A stretch of 64,000 nt of DNA from Aliiroseovarius sp. S1123 (GCF_023015885.1 NZ_JALKBE010000010.1:1-64000), one strand, 5' to 3'; numbered from the stretch's first letter, positions 8,001 to 15,660 are shown. Made by a program: numbers and translations. The notes: generated by a model from the letters alone, not told the origin.

Positions 8001-9452
8001 AAAGCCGGGGAACTGCGTCAAATTGAGCTGCAATCCGTCGTCGAAGAGCTCGCAGGAAGCTTGAGCAATATCATTACGCTTGTGGATGTCACAGACATGA
8101 TGCGGACCCAACATCAGCTTCAGATGCTTGTGAGCCACGATGAGCTGACAGGCCTTCACTCACGTCGTGGTCTGAAGGAACAACGTGGCGATGGAACCCG
8201 TAAAAAAGATGCTGGCGTTTACATCTTCGACCTCGACCATTTTAAGTCTGTGAACGACAGCTACGGCCACGAGGCTGGTGATGCGCTGTTGAGCGCTATC
8301 GGGCAAACCATGATGCGCTTGACGGAAACAGTCGGTTGCGCGGCCCGTCTTGGTGGGGAGGAGTTTGCAATCATCCGGCCTTGGCAGGGGTGGGAGGAAG
8401 CCAAGGAATTTGGCGAGGCACTCCGCGTGGCCTTAGAGCAGACGGTCGTCGTGAGTGGTGGGCGCACTATCAGCCGAACGGCGAGTATCGGCATCGCTAA
8501 ACTGGGCACATCTGAGGTCTTATCAGATGCGATGCGTCTGGCTGACGATTTCGCCCGTGAAGCGAAGATGCGTGGACGCAATATGGTGTGTGCCGGGGAG
8601 GAAGACGCGCTGCTTGCTTTGACGTTGCGCGGGACGTTCATTACACCGGTAGAAGTACAGCTCGGCTTGGAGGCAGGTGAGTTTTATTATGCAGTGCAGC
8701 CGATTTGGAATGCCGAGCATCGGCACATCGAAGGGTTTGAGGCGCTCATTCGCTGGCAAAAAGCAGATGGACCGGCCTTACAACCGAGTCAATTTGTAAA
8801 GCTCTTTGATGAAGTAACGCGTGACCCTGCCTTTGCCGCGTTAAACACCGCTATGCGTAAGGATGTCCTCGCGAAGCTTGCGGATTTCCCGGATGCTTAT
8901 GTCAGCTTCAATTACCAGCTTGAGAAATTGGCTTACGCTGGAGCCGCAGAAGAGTTGGTTGGCATTTATGAACTCACAAAGAATTTTGCCGACCGCGTCA
9001 TCATGATTGAGCTCTCCGAAACGGCTTTATCGCAGCGTGCCAACTTCGACGTGCTCCGGGCGGAACTTAGTATCCTCGCCGAGTACGGCTTTATTATCGC
9101 GCTCGACGACTTTGGGATGGAATCGAGCAACCTCAACCGTCTAAAAGAACTACCCATTCATGTGGTAAAGTTTGACAAGGGTCTCATTGATGATTTGGAA
9201 ACGTCGGAAGCGACACGCGAGATACTCAAAGGCCAAGCTCTGACCCTCAGGAATTTGGAGGTAAAAGCGATTGTGGAGGGTGTCGAGACAGCTCAACAAG
9301 CGCAGCTGCTCGTGCAGTATCAGCTGTTCAGACAACAAGGTTATCTGCATGCCAGGCCGATGCGGCCTGAGGAGGTTGCGGGGCAGCTCTCCAATATTGG
9401 CGCGGAAGTGGCAATGGGAGAGAGTGCCGCAAATGTTCAGGACATTTTGTAG
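5073..9452 (+). CDS. Large membrane-bound PAS-GGDEF-EAL protein (c-di-GMP synthase/phosphodiesterase)
   Basis: The product has 1459 residues. Roughly residues 40-630 are a very hydrophobic multi-pass region of unknown sensor type. Three PAS-like domains follow (about 640-750, 770-890, 895-1010), then GGDEF (about 1020-1180) and EAL (about 1190-1440). The cyclase signature is GGEEF (residues 1094-1098), which is active-type. The RxxD inhibitory site normally five residues before it is absent (ETVG here). EAL motifs are largely intact: EALIRW (E1223), an asparagine in VSFNYQ, IELSE, DDFG, a lysine in VKFDK, EGVET and QQGY. Either activity is possible. Lying directly downstream of a PilZ receptor gene, it is the obvious candidate to set local c-di-GMP for polymer synthesis. 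The start is uncertain: ATGs at 5127 and 5142 are alternatives and none has a strong ribosome site. Confidence 0.85.
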   Translation: MCLKGEYLNAALRQLCYFMNLLFMPHQSSAADPDAILPVYKAIIAVVTFGVWLLGFVDVFGQGLFSAELHPGFGFYPASFYLFTLVVGLAALRRGYGPTWLEGVASRKVTLGVTVVLWLLTILRMEEQLFELPYLAFLDGVFGAPTEASFTSFWLIAFFTLLHSLDAHVVRRRSSRLAWLSYGLLCAIVMLALHQVGDLVLAIGHPDLEGLSLIASVMICSFAGFIASEAPAVGLLYDERTPKTNAFGLAVLVVVLVCVFVVGMIVESTLYVLSAGALVLVGLPFELSALRSSELQKRIAAGDMTPEGVLTKFVPERRYFGNTYTPSGVFGRLTAYAVFDAPEWQRYAFQAVVTFALAFGAIAFGRMADTPIAVIWWANGYLAYCLVLRPKTQWSASIALFYATILFVNLLAGNPFVASSLLSGVNAVEGVVIANLTVAIFGLRVHGRQLSSMRISVSTYTALILAVILVHVFGSLIGGGLVTFLFEGSLALNMVTWGAGGLIGSGTILMLFSGKILEQHLGFKRLEPRIQRFGLIACLYVGTIFAFYAFVPVNALLAMPHVVFVLLSLPLVLLSSLYQAGRVFVVTSSIYFYLLLSRLGLDGWLTQVKLTLAITIIASIITLVLVARYVSANGREADRRAQDLAPNALVTLDAQRRVLTISKNAQEWFDASEAKLEGRHFDDLFEDFTPHAQAVTDLFQANPRASYTAQVTRTLASGVTLSLEVTFQGTGDVSLPYAYVASLADVTDLETSLRALETKNLEAEGARVEAEAWLQVLERSPSATLLLDSSYIIRNASLGWTRLTGFSRDETIGRDFVSFLAEEEQDRAREARQEAEKAIQTGGDEAVNTWTLRTNSGAKLQVTIMANAVAGSTVEETMFVSSVTNITELATQKALADTLLNRNAAMIISQSDDWKIQTCSDAWINQLGYTREETVGQDLTEFMEPEDAVISKEFRETLKSQKASKNMVRNTLRFRTKAGELRQIELQSVVEELAGSLSNIITLVDVTDMMRTQHQLQMLVSHDELTGLHSRRGLKEQRGDGTRKKDAGVYIFDLDHFKSVNDSYGHEAGDALLSAIGQTMMRLTETVGCAARLGGEEFAIIRPWQGWEEAKEFGEALRVALEQTVVVSGGRTISRTASIGIAKLGTSEVLSDAMRLADDFAREAKMRGRNMVCAGEEDALLALTLRGTFITPVEVQLGLEAGEFYYAVQPIWNAEHRHIEGFEALIRWQKADGPALQPSQFVKLFDEVTRDPAFAALNTAMRKDVLAKLADFPDAYVSFNYQLEKLAYAGAAEELVGIYELTKNFADRVIMIELSETALSQRANFDVLRAELSILAEYGFIIALDDFGMESSNLNRLKELPIHVVKFDKGLIDDLETSEATREILKGQALTLRNLEVKAIVEGVETAQQAQLLVQYQLFRQQGYLHARPMRPEEVAGQLSNIGAEVAMGESAANVQDIL

Positions 9453-9489
9453 CCTCACTGGCCATAAGCTCATACAGGAGGGGGCATGC

Positions 9490-9576
9490 ATGGAACCTCA
9501 TGATCGTGTATACTTCTTTGTGCGATGCAATAGATGTGAGTGTGAAGTGGTCCGGCAAATTCGGACAGCGTGCTAA
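9490..9576 (+). pseudogene. 5' fragment of a small gene cut by the IS3-type insertion
   Basis: AGGAGGGGG at about 9476-9484 is a strong ribosome site for the ATG at 9490. The encoded peptide begins MEPHDRVYFFVRCNRCE and then runs into the transposon end (TGTGAAGTGG from 9541), stopping at 9576. The first 17 residues look like the start of a real protein with a CxxC pair. The remainder is transposon sequence. No family can be assigned to so short a piece. Confidence 0.3.
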
Positions 9577-9608
9577 GATGTATCCAACTTGATTGAATGG
9601 ATACAAGA

Positions 9609-9929
9609 ATGACAAAGCGACGGAATTTTTCAGACAAGTTTAAAGCGACTGTGGCCCTTGAAGCATTGCGCGGAGACAAGACGGTGCAGGAGATTGCATC
9701 GAAGCGCCAGCTGCACCCTACGCAGGTGAGCACGTGGAAACGGCAGGCGATTGAAGGCATGGCCAACGGTTTCTCGGACAAGGTCAAAAAGGCTGAGAAC
9801 AAAGACGGCGAGATCAAAGAGCTTCATGCCAAGATTGGTCAGCTGGCGGTGGAAAATGGTACGGGGGCTTACGCGGCCCCGCCGGGGCCACGGTCCCCGT
9901 AGCTTTGTCACAAGGGCTGAAGCGATGAG
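9609..9929 (+). pseudogene. IS3-type transposase orfA, disrupted by a palindromic insert
   Basis: The reading frame from the ATG at 9609 gives the helix-turn-helix and leucine-zipper start typical of IS3 OrfA (RRNFSDKFKATVALEAL, then TVQEIASKRQLHPTQVSTWK). After AVEN at 9858 the frame is broken by about 41 extra bases forming a GC-rich palindrome (9861-9902). The expected tail, LSQGLKR and a stop, resumes at 9906-9929. Removing the insert would restore an ordinary OrfA of about 95 residues. As it stands the product is truncated with a random tail. Confidence 0.7.
9861..9902. repeat. 42-base palindromic element inside orfA
   Basis: Outer arms TACGGGG (9861-9867) and CCCCGTA (9896-9902) are exact inverted repeats. 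Inside them GGCCCC and GGGGCC (9876-9881, 9885-9890) form a second exact hairpin with a three-base loop. The insert shifts the transposase frame, so it was probably acquired after the insertion sequence arrived. It resembles a REP- or MITE-like hairpin. No second copy was noticed in this window. Confidence 0.6.
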
Positions 9930-9986
9930 CCCGTCCACTGCCCGGCAGTCGATACGCAGTATCGATGAGAGGGGGAACGCCGCGAG

Positions 9987-10188
9987 ATGATCCGCAAGGA
10001 CAACACCGACCTTAGCCTGACGCGCCAGTGTAAGCTGCTCAAGATCAGCCGTTCCTCAATCTATTACACGCCTGTTGGCTTTGATCAGGCGACGATTGAT
10101 CTGATGCATGAGATTGACCGGATATTTACGAAGTATCCGTTCTTTGGCAGCCGCCAGATCGCGGCATATCTGCCCCAATCAGGGTACT
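9987..10188 (+). pseudogene. IS3-type transposase orfB, N-terminal fragment
   Basis: From the ATG at 9987 the product reads as the start of IS3 OrfB: DLSLTRQCKLLKISRSSIYY, then the HTH_21 motif with IDRIFTKYPFFGSRQIAAYL. Similarity ends near 10188. The frame continues to 10352 as unrelated residues, and the integrase core with its DDE residues is absent. The stretch 9935-9974, just upstream, carries two more small palindromes (ACTGCC/GGCAGT and CGATAC/GTATCG). It separates MSP from the expected ERREMIR, so orfB may also have suffered a second insertion of about 40 bases. Confidence 0.65.
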
Positions 10189-11795
10189 GCGGCTCTCCAG
10201 GGCAGGGAACTCAGTACTTTCAAGCACGATGCCAACCAACGTGGAGCTCAACCGGCATATCGCGTTGGAGAAAACCGGTTCCTTATCCTGGACAGGTCGG
10301 TCGTACCCGTCGTGGATGTAATTGCGCGGCATGCGAAGGGAACAGAGGGTGAAAGGAGAGATTTTCTTGAAAACGCGGATCGTATCGTTGCTGACGCCAT
10401 CGAGCAGGCCCTAATTGATGATGGGCGATTAAATGAGCTTATTCCGTCCACCGACCAAGTTGAAACGGTTGAGATGGAATTTGAGAAGGCATGGGCAGAA
10501 ACACAGGAATGGACTGACCGTGTCATCGAAATCAGGAAGTGGACCAAACCAGAAATCGAAGTCCTTGAAGGGTCGGGTACATCGTGGTTGCCAGATGACG
10601 TCGATGCGATCGTTGGCGAGATCTTAGGCACCATCCCTGAAGAGGAGTTGGAGTTCGTACTGCAGAAACTCCAGAAAGCTCAGGAGAATGGGGACAATGA
10701 GATCCAGCTGGAGCAGGGCATTGTTCCAGTTACGGCTTTGGTAATCCAAGCAGTAGAGCGGCGCCTCGAGCTCTATCTTAATCGGAGCATTCAGAATCAA
10801 GGCGAGGACGCAGAAGTTACGGCCTTCCTGCCCGTAACGCATGATAACTTTTGGGAACTCGAGTTCCGCGAAAGGTTGCACGAAAGGGTTTTCGCGACGG
10901 ATAAAGGGTTGCCCGCTACACTGAAGACATCTTTGCATCCGCATCAGAAATCCGCATTTGATTGGCAAGTTTCGGCATGGGAAACGGGCCTTCCCGGCAT
11001 CCTAAATGCCGATGAACAAGGCCTTGGAAAGACCGTTCAAACTCTTTCCTTCTTGGCTTGGTTGAATGAGCGAATGACGAATGGTGAGCTGCCCATCAAG
11101 CCGTTTCTCATCGTCGCTCCCACATCGTTGTTGAGGAATTGGGAAGATGAAGCCAGGAAGCACCTTTTCCCGGGTGTTTTCGGAGAACCGGTCCGTCTCT
11201 ATGGCCGGGAGCTCAAGGCATGGCGCGTACAGGGCGCACGCGGACGTGACATTCAGGACGGACGCTCGAAACTGGACCTCTCTGATCTGATCGACTGCTC
11301 AGAGCCACGCCTCGTGATTACAACCTATCAAACCTTGGCAAACTACGCGGTGACCTTTGCCCAAACGCCTTTCGAGGTTGCCGTGTTCGATGAGATCCAG
11401 AATCTAAAGAACCCATCAACCTTGCGTTCGAATGCTGCGAAGGCGGTCAATGCAGAATTTCGCATCGGTTTGACTGGTACACCCGTTGAAAATGCTACCC
11501 GGGATATCTGGGCAGTCATGGATCAACTCTTCCCAGGTGCGCTTGGGTCACTCAACGATTTTCGGATTGCTTTCGACGTTCCCAAGCGAGGGAATATGCA
11601 AGAGCTACATCGCGCGGTTTTTTCTTCAAACAAAGGGTATCCGGCGCTGGGAATACGGCGAACCAAAGAGGAGGCTGCTTCGGATCTACCTCCGAAAGTA
11701 AGGGTGCTTCATCCGCGCATTATGCCTGAGATCCAAGCTCTCCGATACGACGAAGCTCGCAAACCTGGGCAATCGCTTTTCGGATTGTTGCACCA
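10188..11795 (+). pseudogene. SNF2-family helicase, truncated at both ends
   Basis: About 535 residues of a SNF2/SWI2 ATPase are readable in one frame. The ATPase motifs are present: DEQGLGKT (motif I), VAPTSLLRNW (Ia), DEIQNLKN (motif II) and GLTGTPVEN (motif III). The N-terminal end joins the IS3 remnant at about 10188. The C-terminal half, including the helicase C domain with motifs IV-VI, is missing because the sequence passes at about 11795 into the antisense of an integrase gene. The last 20 or so residues to the stop at 11865 are that antisense read-through. Helicases of this size are frequent cargo of integrated islands and defence systems, but no partner genes survive to tell which. 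Confidence 0.75.
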
Positions 11796-12258
11796 TAGGA
11801 GCGAGAGTATTGCGGATGTCTTGTTGGTCGATCTCCTCGATCGGAACCCGCCCAAGTTTCGGTAGCACGTGTATATTTAGGGGAGACAACCATCGCCCAG
11901 CTATACCGCCACCTTTGAGTTCAGCCTGACGGGCTTTGAATGCTGCTTCTGTTACGCTGGCTAAAGTGTGGTCACCCCGATCCGCTTCTTTGCGAATTCG
12001 AGCACGCTCTTTGATGGGATCTTTGTTTGATCGGACCACTGAGCGCCAACGATCCGCTTCTTCCCGGGCTTCAGCGAGGGACACATTGTATAGACCGCCA
12101 AGCCCCATCTCGCGGCGGCGACCGTGTACCGTGACGCGAAGGAACCATTGTCCCGCTCCACCATCTCGTTTGTGCAGCCACAATCCTCCCCCATCATTGT
12201 ACTTGCCAGGTCCTAGACTTTTGATTTGGGTTACTGTGAGTTTGTTTCTGACGCCCAT
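11796..12258 (-). pseudogene. P4-type tyrosine recombinase (phage/island integrase), N-terminal fragment
   Basis: The minus-strand product begins MGVRNKLTVTQIKSL and contains the DUF4102 arm-binding domain of P4-type integrases (YNDGGGLWL, GQWFLRVTV, RREMGLGG, SLAEAREEA). The start of the core-binding domain follows (TLASVTEAAFKARQAELK, HVLPKLGRVPIEEIDQQDI). After NTLAP, near 11796, similarity ends and the catalytic domain with its R, H, R and Y residues is absent. The frame runs on to 11686 in foreign sequence. An upstream in-frame ATG at 12309 is possible. The fragment shares its breakpoint with the helicase fragment, which points to a deletion joining two island genes head on. Confidence 0.75.
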
Positions 12259-12309
12259 TCTATCCACCGAAATATCCACCTTTAGTAAGTAGATGCTATC
12301 GGACTGCAT

Positions 12310-12658
12310 GAGAAGAGATCAGAGGAGAGTTTCGTCTAATGATCAGAAAACATGTGGAAAAAAGGATGATATTGGATGGTATCAGACTAGTCGAGGATGC
12401 TGTGTGGGGGCACCATTTTCAGACAGAATTAATCCTGTGCGAGTGTCGATGGCGTGACTGCTGACCGTTGATAGATTCAGGGACATATCGCAGGCAGGTT
12501 TAGAGCTTTAGCGCACGCGATACGGTCATGTGAGATATTCGACTAGTCGTGGATCGAACCGCCCCGCCATCAATCATGTCGGTTTGGCATAGCATTCACA
12601 CAAGCGATCACCAGCCACGATTTCGTTTTTCAAGCAGAGTTATTCCTGTCGTGGAAAG
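12310..12658. other. Gene-free stretch with imperfect direct repeats at the accessory/core boundary
   Basis: I see no coding region or RNA gene in these 349 bases. Two features stand out. GACTAGTCG occurs twice (12385-12393 and 12541-12549). A 22-base block starting TTTTCA and ending TCCTG occurs twice in the same orientation (12416-12437 and 12627-12648) with 18 of 22 identities. These may be old insertion-element ends or island attachment remnants. Base composition changes from AT-richer to GC-richer at about this point. Confidence 0.4.
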
Positions 12659-13612
12659 CTATCCGCTGATCTCTGCCTTGTAGGCAGAGGGCGTAATGCC
12701 AAACTTGTTTTTGAAGAGACGAGAGAATTGCGCTTGGTCCGAAAACCCAAACCGATACGAGACTTCCGCGATCGGAAGCCCTGGCGCCGTCGCCAGACGA
12801 TCCCGCGCTGCGATCAGGCGTTGATCGCGGATCTGCTGGCTGACCGTGCCATTCACATCCTTGAACAGGTCATGCAGATACCGTTTCGAAATCCCGCAGC
12901 TTTCGGCGATCAGATCGGGGGACAAGTTCGGGTTCTTAAGGTTCTCGCGAATGAATTTCTCGACGCGGGAAATATGCGCGGTACGAACTGCAGAGAGGTT
13001 GCTTGAGCTCGCGTCGACCGTCTCGTCAAGGGCAAGTCCGAGCAGTTCCAACAGCTGGCGCCCCACGGTTTCACCCGCGGCCGCCCCGAAATCCGAAAAC
13101 TTCGACTGGGCCTGATCCACCATCGAGGCAAACAACCCGGCAGTGCCGGACGTTGCATTGTACACCCTCGCGCAAAACCGGTCAGGCTGGCGGACCCGCT
13201 CTTCCAAGGCTTTGCGCCCGACCTTCAGGACGAACAGGTCATTAGGGTTCTCATAGAGGAACCGATAGGGCTCGTCGCCACGTTCAAGAATGAAACCGCC
13301 CGGATCACACCGCACTTCGCGCCCCAGCTGGCGGAACTCGACAGAAGTCGCGCGTGGCAGGGTGATCAGATATTCCTCTTCCCGCGCCTCGCGGATATGC
13401 GCGCGCCGCCGTTCATAGCTGAGCGGATCAGACGTCAGCCGGGACAGACCCACATGCCCCATCGACATCCGGCTTAGCTGCCCATTGAAATGAATGGGAT
13501 CACGGAACTGAAGTTCCAGCGGAAAATACGCATCATTTACCACCGCGTTCCATTTGCTGGAGCGGTGCTGCGGCTCTGTCGTAGCCGTCGAGAATGTGAA
13601 CTCGGCGGTCAT
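12659..13612 (-). CDS. AraC-family transcriptional regulator
   Basis: The 317-residue product has an N-terminal AraC-binding-like sensor region (FPLELQFRD, LITLPR, LERGDEPYRF). The C-terminal double helix-turn-helix spans about residues 215-315, with ISRVEKFIRENL, AESCGISKRYLHDLF and FGFSDQAQFSRLFKNKFG. The start at 13612 was chosen because GGAGGAG lies just upstream; a longer frame to 13714 lacks a ribosome site and would run into the repeat array. The gene is divergent from the hyuB-hyuA-ABC operon and separated from it by four tandem 22-bp repeats. It is therefore the likely regulator of that operon, sensing its substrate or a breakdown product. The ligand is unknown. Confidence 0.85.
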   Translation of the reverse strand: MTAEFTFSTATTEPQHRSSKWNAVVNDAYFPLELQFRDPIHFNGQLSRMSMGHVGLSRLTSDPLSYERRRAHIREAREEEYLITLPRATSVEFRQLGREVRCDPGGFILERGDEPYRFLYENPNDLFVLKVGRKALEERVRQPDRFCARVYNATSGTAGLFASMVDQAQSKFSDFGAAAGETVGRQLLELLGLALDETVDASSSNLSAVRTAHISRVEKFIRENLKNPNLSPDLIAESCGISKRYLHDLFKDVNGTVSQQIRDQRLIAARDRLATAPGLPIAEVSYRFGFSDQAQFSRLFKNKFGITPSAYKAEISG

Positions 13613-13674
13613 ATGCGTCTCCTCCCAAGCCTGACCATAGCCAAGCATCCCAATAAAACAAAGGAATTTGGGTG

Positions 13675-13762
13675 TTCTGCACTCTGCTGCAAACAGTTCT
13701 GCGCTGAACGGCAAATTGTTCTGCGCAAAGATGCAAACGCTTCTGCACTCAGCGCCAAGACC
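13675..13762. promoter_or_regulatory. Four tandem 22-bp repeats, probable AraC-type operator array
   Basis: TTCTGC(A/G)C recurs at 13675, 13697, 13719 and 13741, exactly 22 bases apart, i.e. two helical turns. The first three units also share GCAAA 14 bases into the unit, with a weaker GCCAAG in the fourth. The array sits between the divergent araC-type and hyuB genes. Same-face direct repeats are what dimeric AraC-family activators bind. Function is inferred from position and spacing. Confidence 0.65.
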
Positions 13763-13884
13763 ATCCCGGCAAGCCGCGACAAGGTGGGATTACAAGTTCG
13801 ATGTGCAGGAGGAGCACGCCGGATCGAGAGGAAAATCGCTCTTATCAGGCGGCCCCTTTGCGCCCATGCAAAGGACCAGAACGA

Positions 13885-15636
13885 ATGGCTAATAGACAAG
13901 TTGACCCCATCACGCTTTCCGTGGTGCGCGGAGTATTGGAAACCACACAGCGCGAAATGACGCTGGCCCTGGAAAAGACCGCGCGAAGCTCGGTTTTCAA
14001 CTTGGCGCATGATTATTCAACGGCGCTTTTCAACCACACGCCCGAGATGATCCTGCAAGGTCAGGATATTCCGATCCACCTCGGCTCGCTGATCCCGGCG
14101 ATGAAATCGGTCGCAAATTTCTTCGAGGGCGACATCCACGAAGGCGATCTGATTTTGCACAATGACCCTGCCTATGGCGGCAGCCACATCATCGACACCT
14201 GCATGTACTACCCGGTGTTCTATGAAGGCGAGCTGGTGTTCTGGACGGTCTGCAAGGGTCACCTGACGGACATCGGCGGGCCGGTGCCTGCGGGCTACAA
14301 TCCCGAAGCCAAAGAGATCTTTGCAGAAGGGCTGCGCATTCCGCCAATCAAGCTGTGGGACAAGGGCGTTCCGCGTGACGACATCATGAACATGCTGCTG
14401 ACCAACATGCGTGCACGCCGCGACCAGGAAGGCGACTTCAATGCGCTGATTGGGGCTTGCCAGGTAGGCGCCCGCAACCTGACCGCATTGATGGACAAAT
14501 ACGGTAAGGACGTGGTGCAGGACTGCATTGCCGAACTGCTGGAAATGGCGAATGCCCACATGAACGGTCTGATCAGCCAGGTGCCCGACGGAACCTATTC
14601 GGGGACCGCCATTCTGGAAGATGCAGGTCACGGCTTTGGTGATTTCGACATTACCGCGACCGTCACCATCAAAGGTGACAGCTGTCATATCGAAATCGAA
14701 AGCCCGCCACAGATTCCGTATTTCATCAACTCTTACGAGGGGAACAGCTACTCAGGTGTTTACTTGGGCCTGATGATGTTCGCCCAGTTGCCGCCGCCCT
14801 ATAACGAAGGGCTGTATCGCAACGTGACGGTCGACATGGGCAAGAAGGGCACATTGTGCAATGCGCAGTCGCCCGCGCCGCACATGAACTGCACCACCAC
14901 CCCGATGGAAACGCTGACCGATGCGGTGCGGCTGGCCTTTGAACAGGCCGCGCCCGATAAAGTCTCGGCCAGCTGGGGCCATGCCAACGGCTGCAACATC
15001 GCCGGGTGGGACAGTCGCCATGACGAGGAATACGTCACCATGGTGCTGGCCTCGATCATTTCGGGGGCAGGGGCCACGGCCAGTCAGGACGGTTGGCATG
15101 CCTGCGGACCTGAGTGCTGCTTCGGCGCGCTGACCTCGGGCGACATTGAGATGCTCGAGCACTCTTATCCGATCATCATCCACGAATACGGGCTGATGGA
15201 AGACAGCGGCGGCGCGGGCAAATTCCGTGGGGGATCCGGCACGCGCTGGGCGGTCGAGCCGCTGGACACCGACATGACGCTGGTCACCTTTGGCGAAGGC
15301 CGCCGCATTCCGGCCATGGGGGCCGCTGGGGCGAAATCCGAAATGGTGCACAAGAAGGTCGGCCGTCTTGAAATCACCCGCGACGGCGAAACCCAGATCA
15401 TCACCGACAACGTGATCGAAACCATCAAACCCGGCGAAATTGCAGCGAACCTCAATCCCGGTGGTGGTGGGTTCGGCAACCCGTTCGAACGCGACCCGCT
15501 GAAGGTGGTCGAAGATGTGCGCAATGGCCTCGTGTCAATCGAAGGCGCGCGGTTGGACTACGGCGTGATCATTGCCGACGCCGACACCCTGACCATCGAC
15601 GAAGCCGCCACGGCTGCCGCCCGCGCGGCTGCTTGA
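13885..15636 (+). CDS. hyuB: Hydantoinase B / oxoprolinase family protein
   Basis: The 583-residue product is a full-length HyuB-family subunit. It opens MANRQVDPITLSVVRG and shows the family blocks DYSTALFN, ILHNDPAYGG, GHLTDIGGPVP and, near the C terminus, GGGGFGNPFERDP. With HyuA it forms ATP-dependent amide-ring hydrolases such as N-methylhydantoinase and 5-oxoprolinase, and also acetophenone carboxylase-like enzymes, so the substrate cannot be fixed from sequence. The ATG at 13885 is preferred over an in-frame start at 13801 because family members begin here. The gene heads a seven-gene operon of two enzyme subunits followed by an ABC uptake system. Confidence 0.88.
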   Translation: MANRQVDPITLSVVRGVLETTQREMTLALEKTARSSVFNLAHDYSTALFNHTPEMILQGQDIPIHLGSLIPAMKSVANFFEGDIHEGDLILHNDPAYGGSHIIDTCMYYPVFYEGELVFWTVCKGHLTDIGGPVPAGYNPEAKEIFAEGLRIPPIKLWDKGVPRDDIMNMLLTNMRARRDQEGDFNALIGACQVGARNLTALMDKYGKDVVQDCIAELLEMANAHMNGLISQVPDGTYSGTAILEDAGHGFGDFDITATVTIKGDSCHIEIESPPQIPYFINSYEGNSYSGVYLGLMMFAQLPPPYNEGLYRNVTVDMGKKGTLCNAQSPAPHMNCTTTPMETLTDAVRLAFEQAAPDKVSASWGHANGCNIAGWDSRHDEEYVTMVLASIISGAGATASQDGWHACGPECCFGALTSGDIEMLEHSYPIIIHEYGLMEDSGGAGKFRGGSGTRWAVEPLDTDMTLVTFGEGRRIPAMGAAGAKSEMVHKKVGRLEITRDGETQIITDNVIETIKPGEIAANLNPGGGGFGNPFERDPLKVVEDVRNGLVSIEGARLDYGVIIADADTLTIDEAATAAARAAA

Positions 15637-15660
15637 TCCCCTGATTTGAAAGGAAATACC

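Larger units (their letters stand above)
9541..10188 (+). mobile_element. Remnant of an IS3-family insertion sequence, right part missing
   Basis: The left end begins near TGTGAAGTGGTCCGG at 9541, with an IS3-type orfA and the start of orfB behind it. The second half of orfB, including the DDE catalytic core and the right terminal repeat, is gone. Sequence similarity to the transposase stops after QIAAYLPQSGY near 10188 and an unrelated helicase fragment begins. The element is therefore dead and cannot move by itself. Its left boundary is estimated from the interrupted small gene, because no right repeat is left for comparison. Confidence 0.7.

Noticed and set aside
9850-9990. Programmed frameshift between IS3 orfA and orfB
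   Set aside because: The frame change coincides with a palindromic insertion and the normal orfA tail resumes after it, so this is damage rather than a slippery site.
12541-12570. tRNA-like T-loop (GGTTCGATCC on the minus strand)
   Set aside because: The flanking bases do not form a T stem, and no acceptor or anticodon arm can be built around it.
13675-13762. CRISPR-like array
   Set aside because: The 22-base units are contiguous, with no unique spacers, and there are no cas genes. The position between divergent genes fits an operator array.
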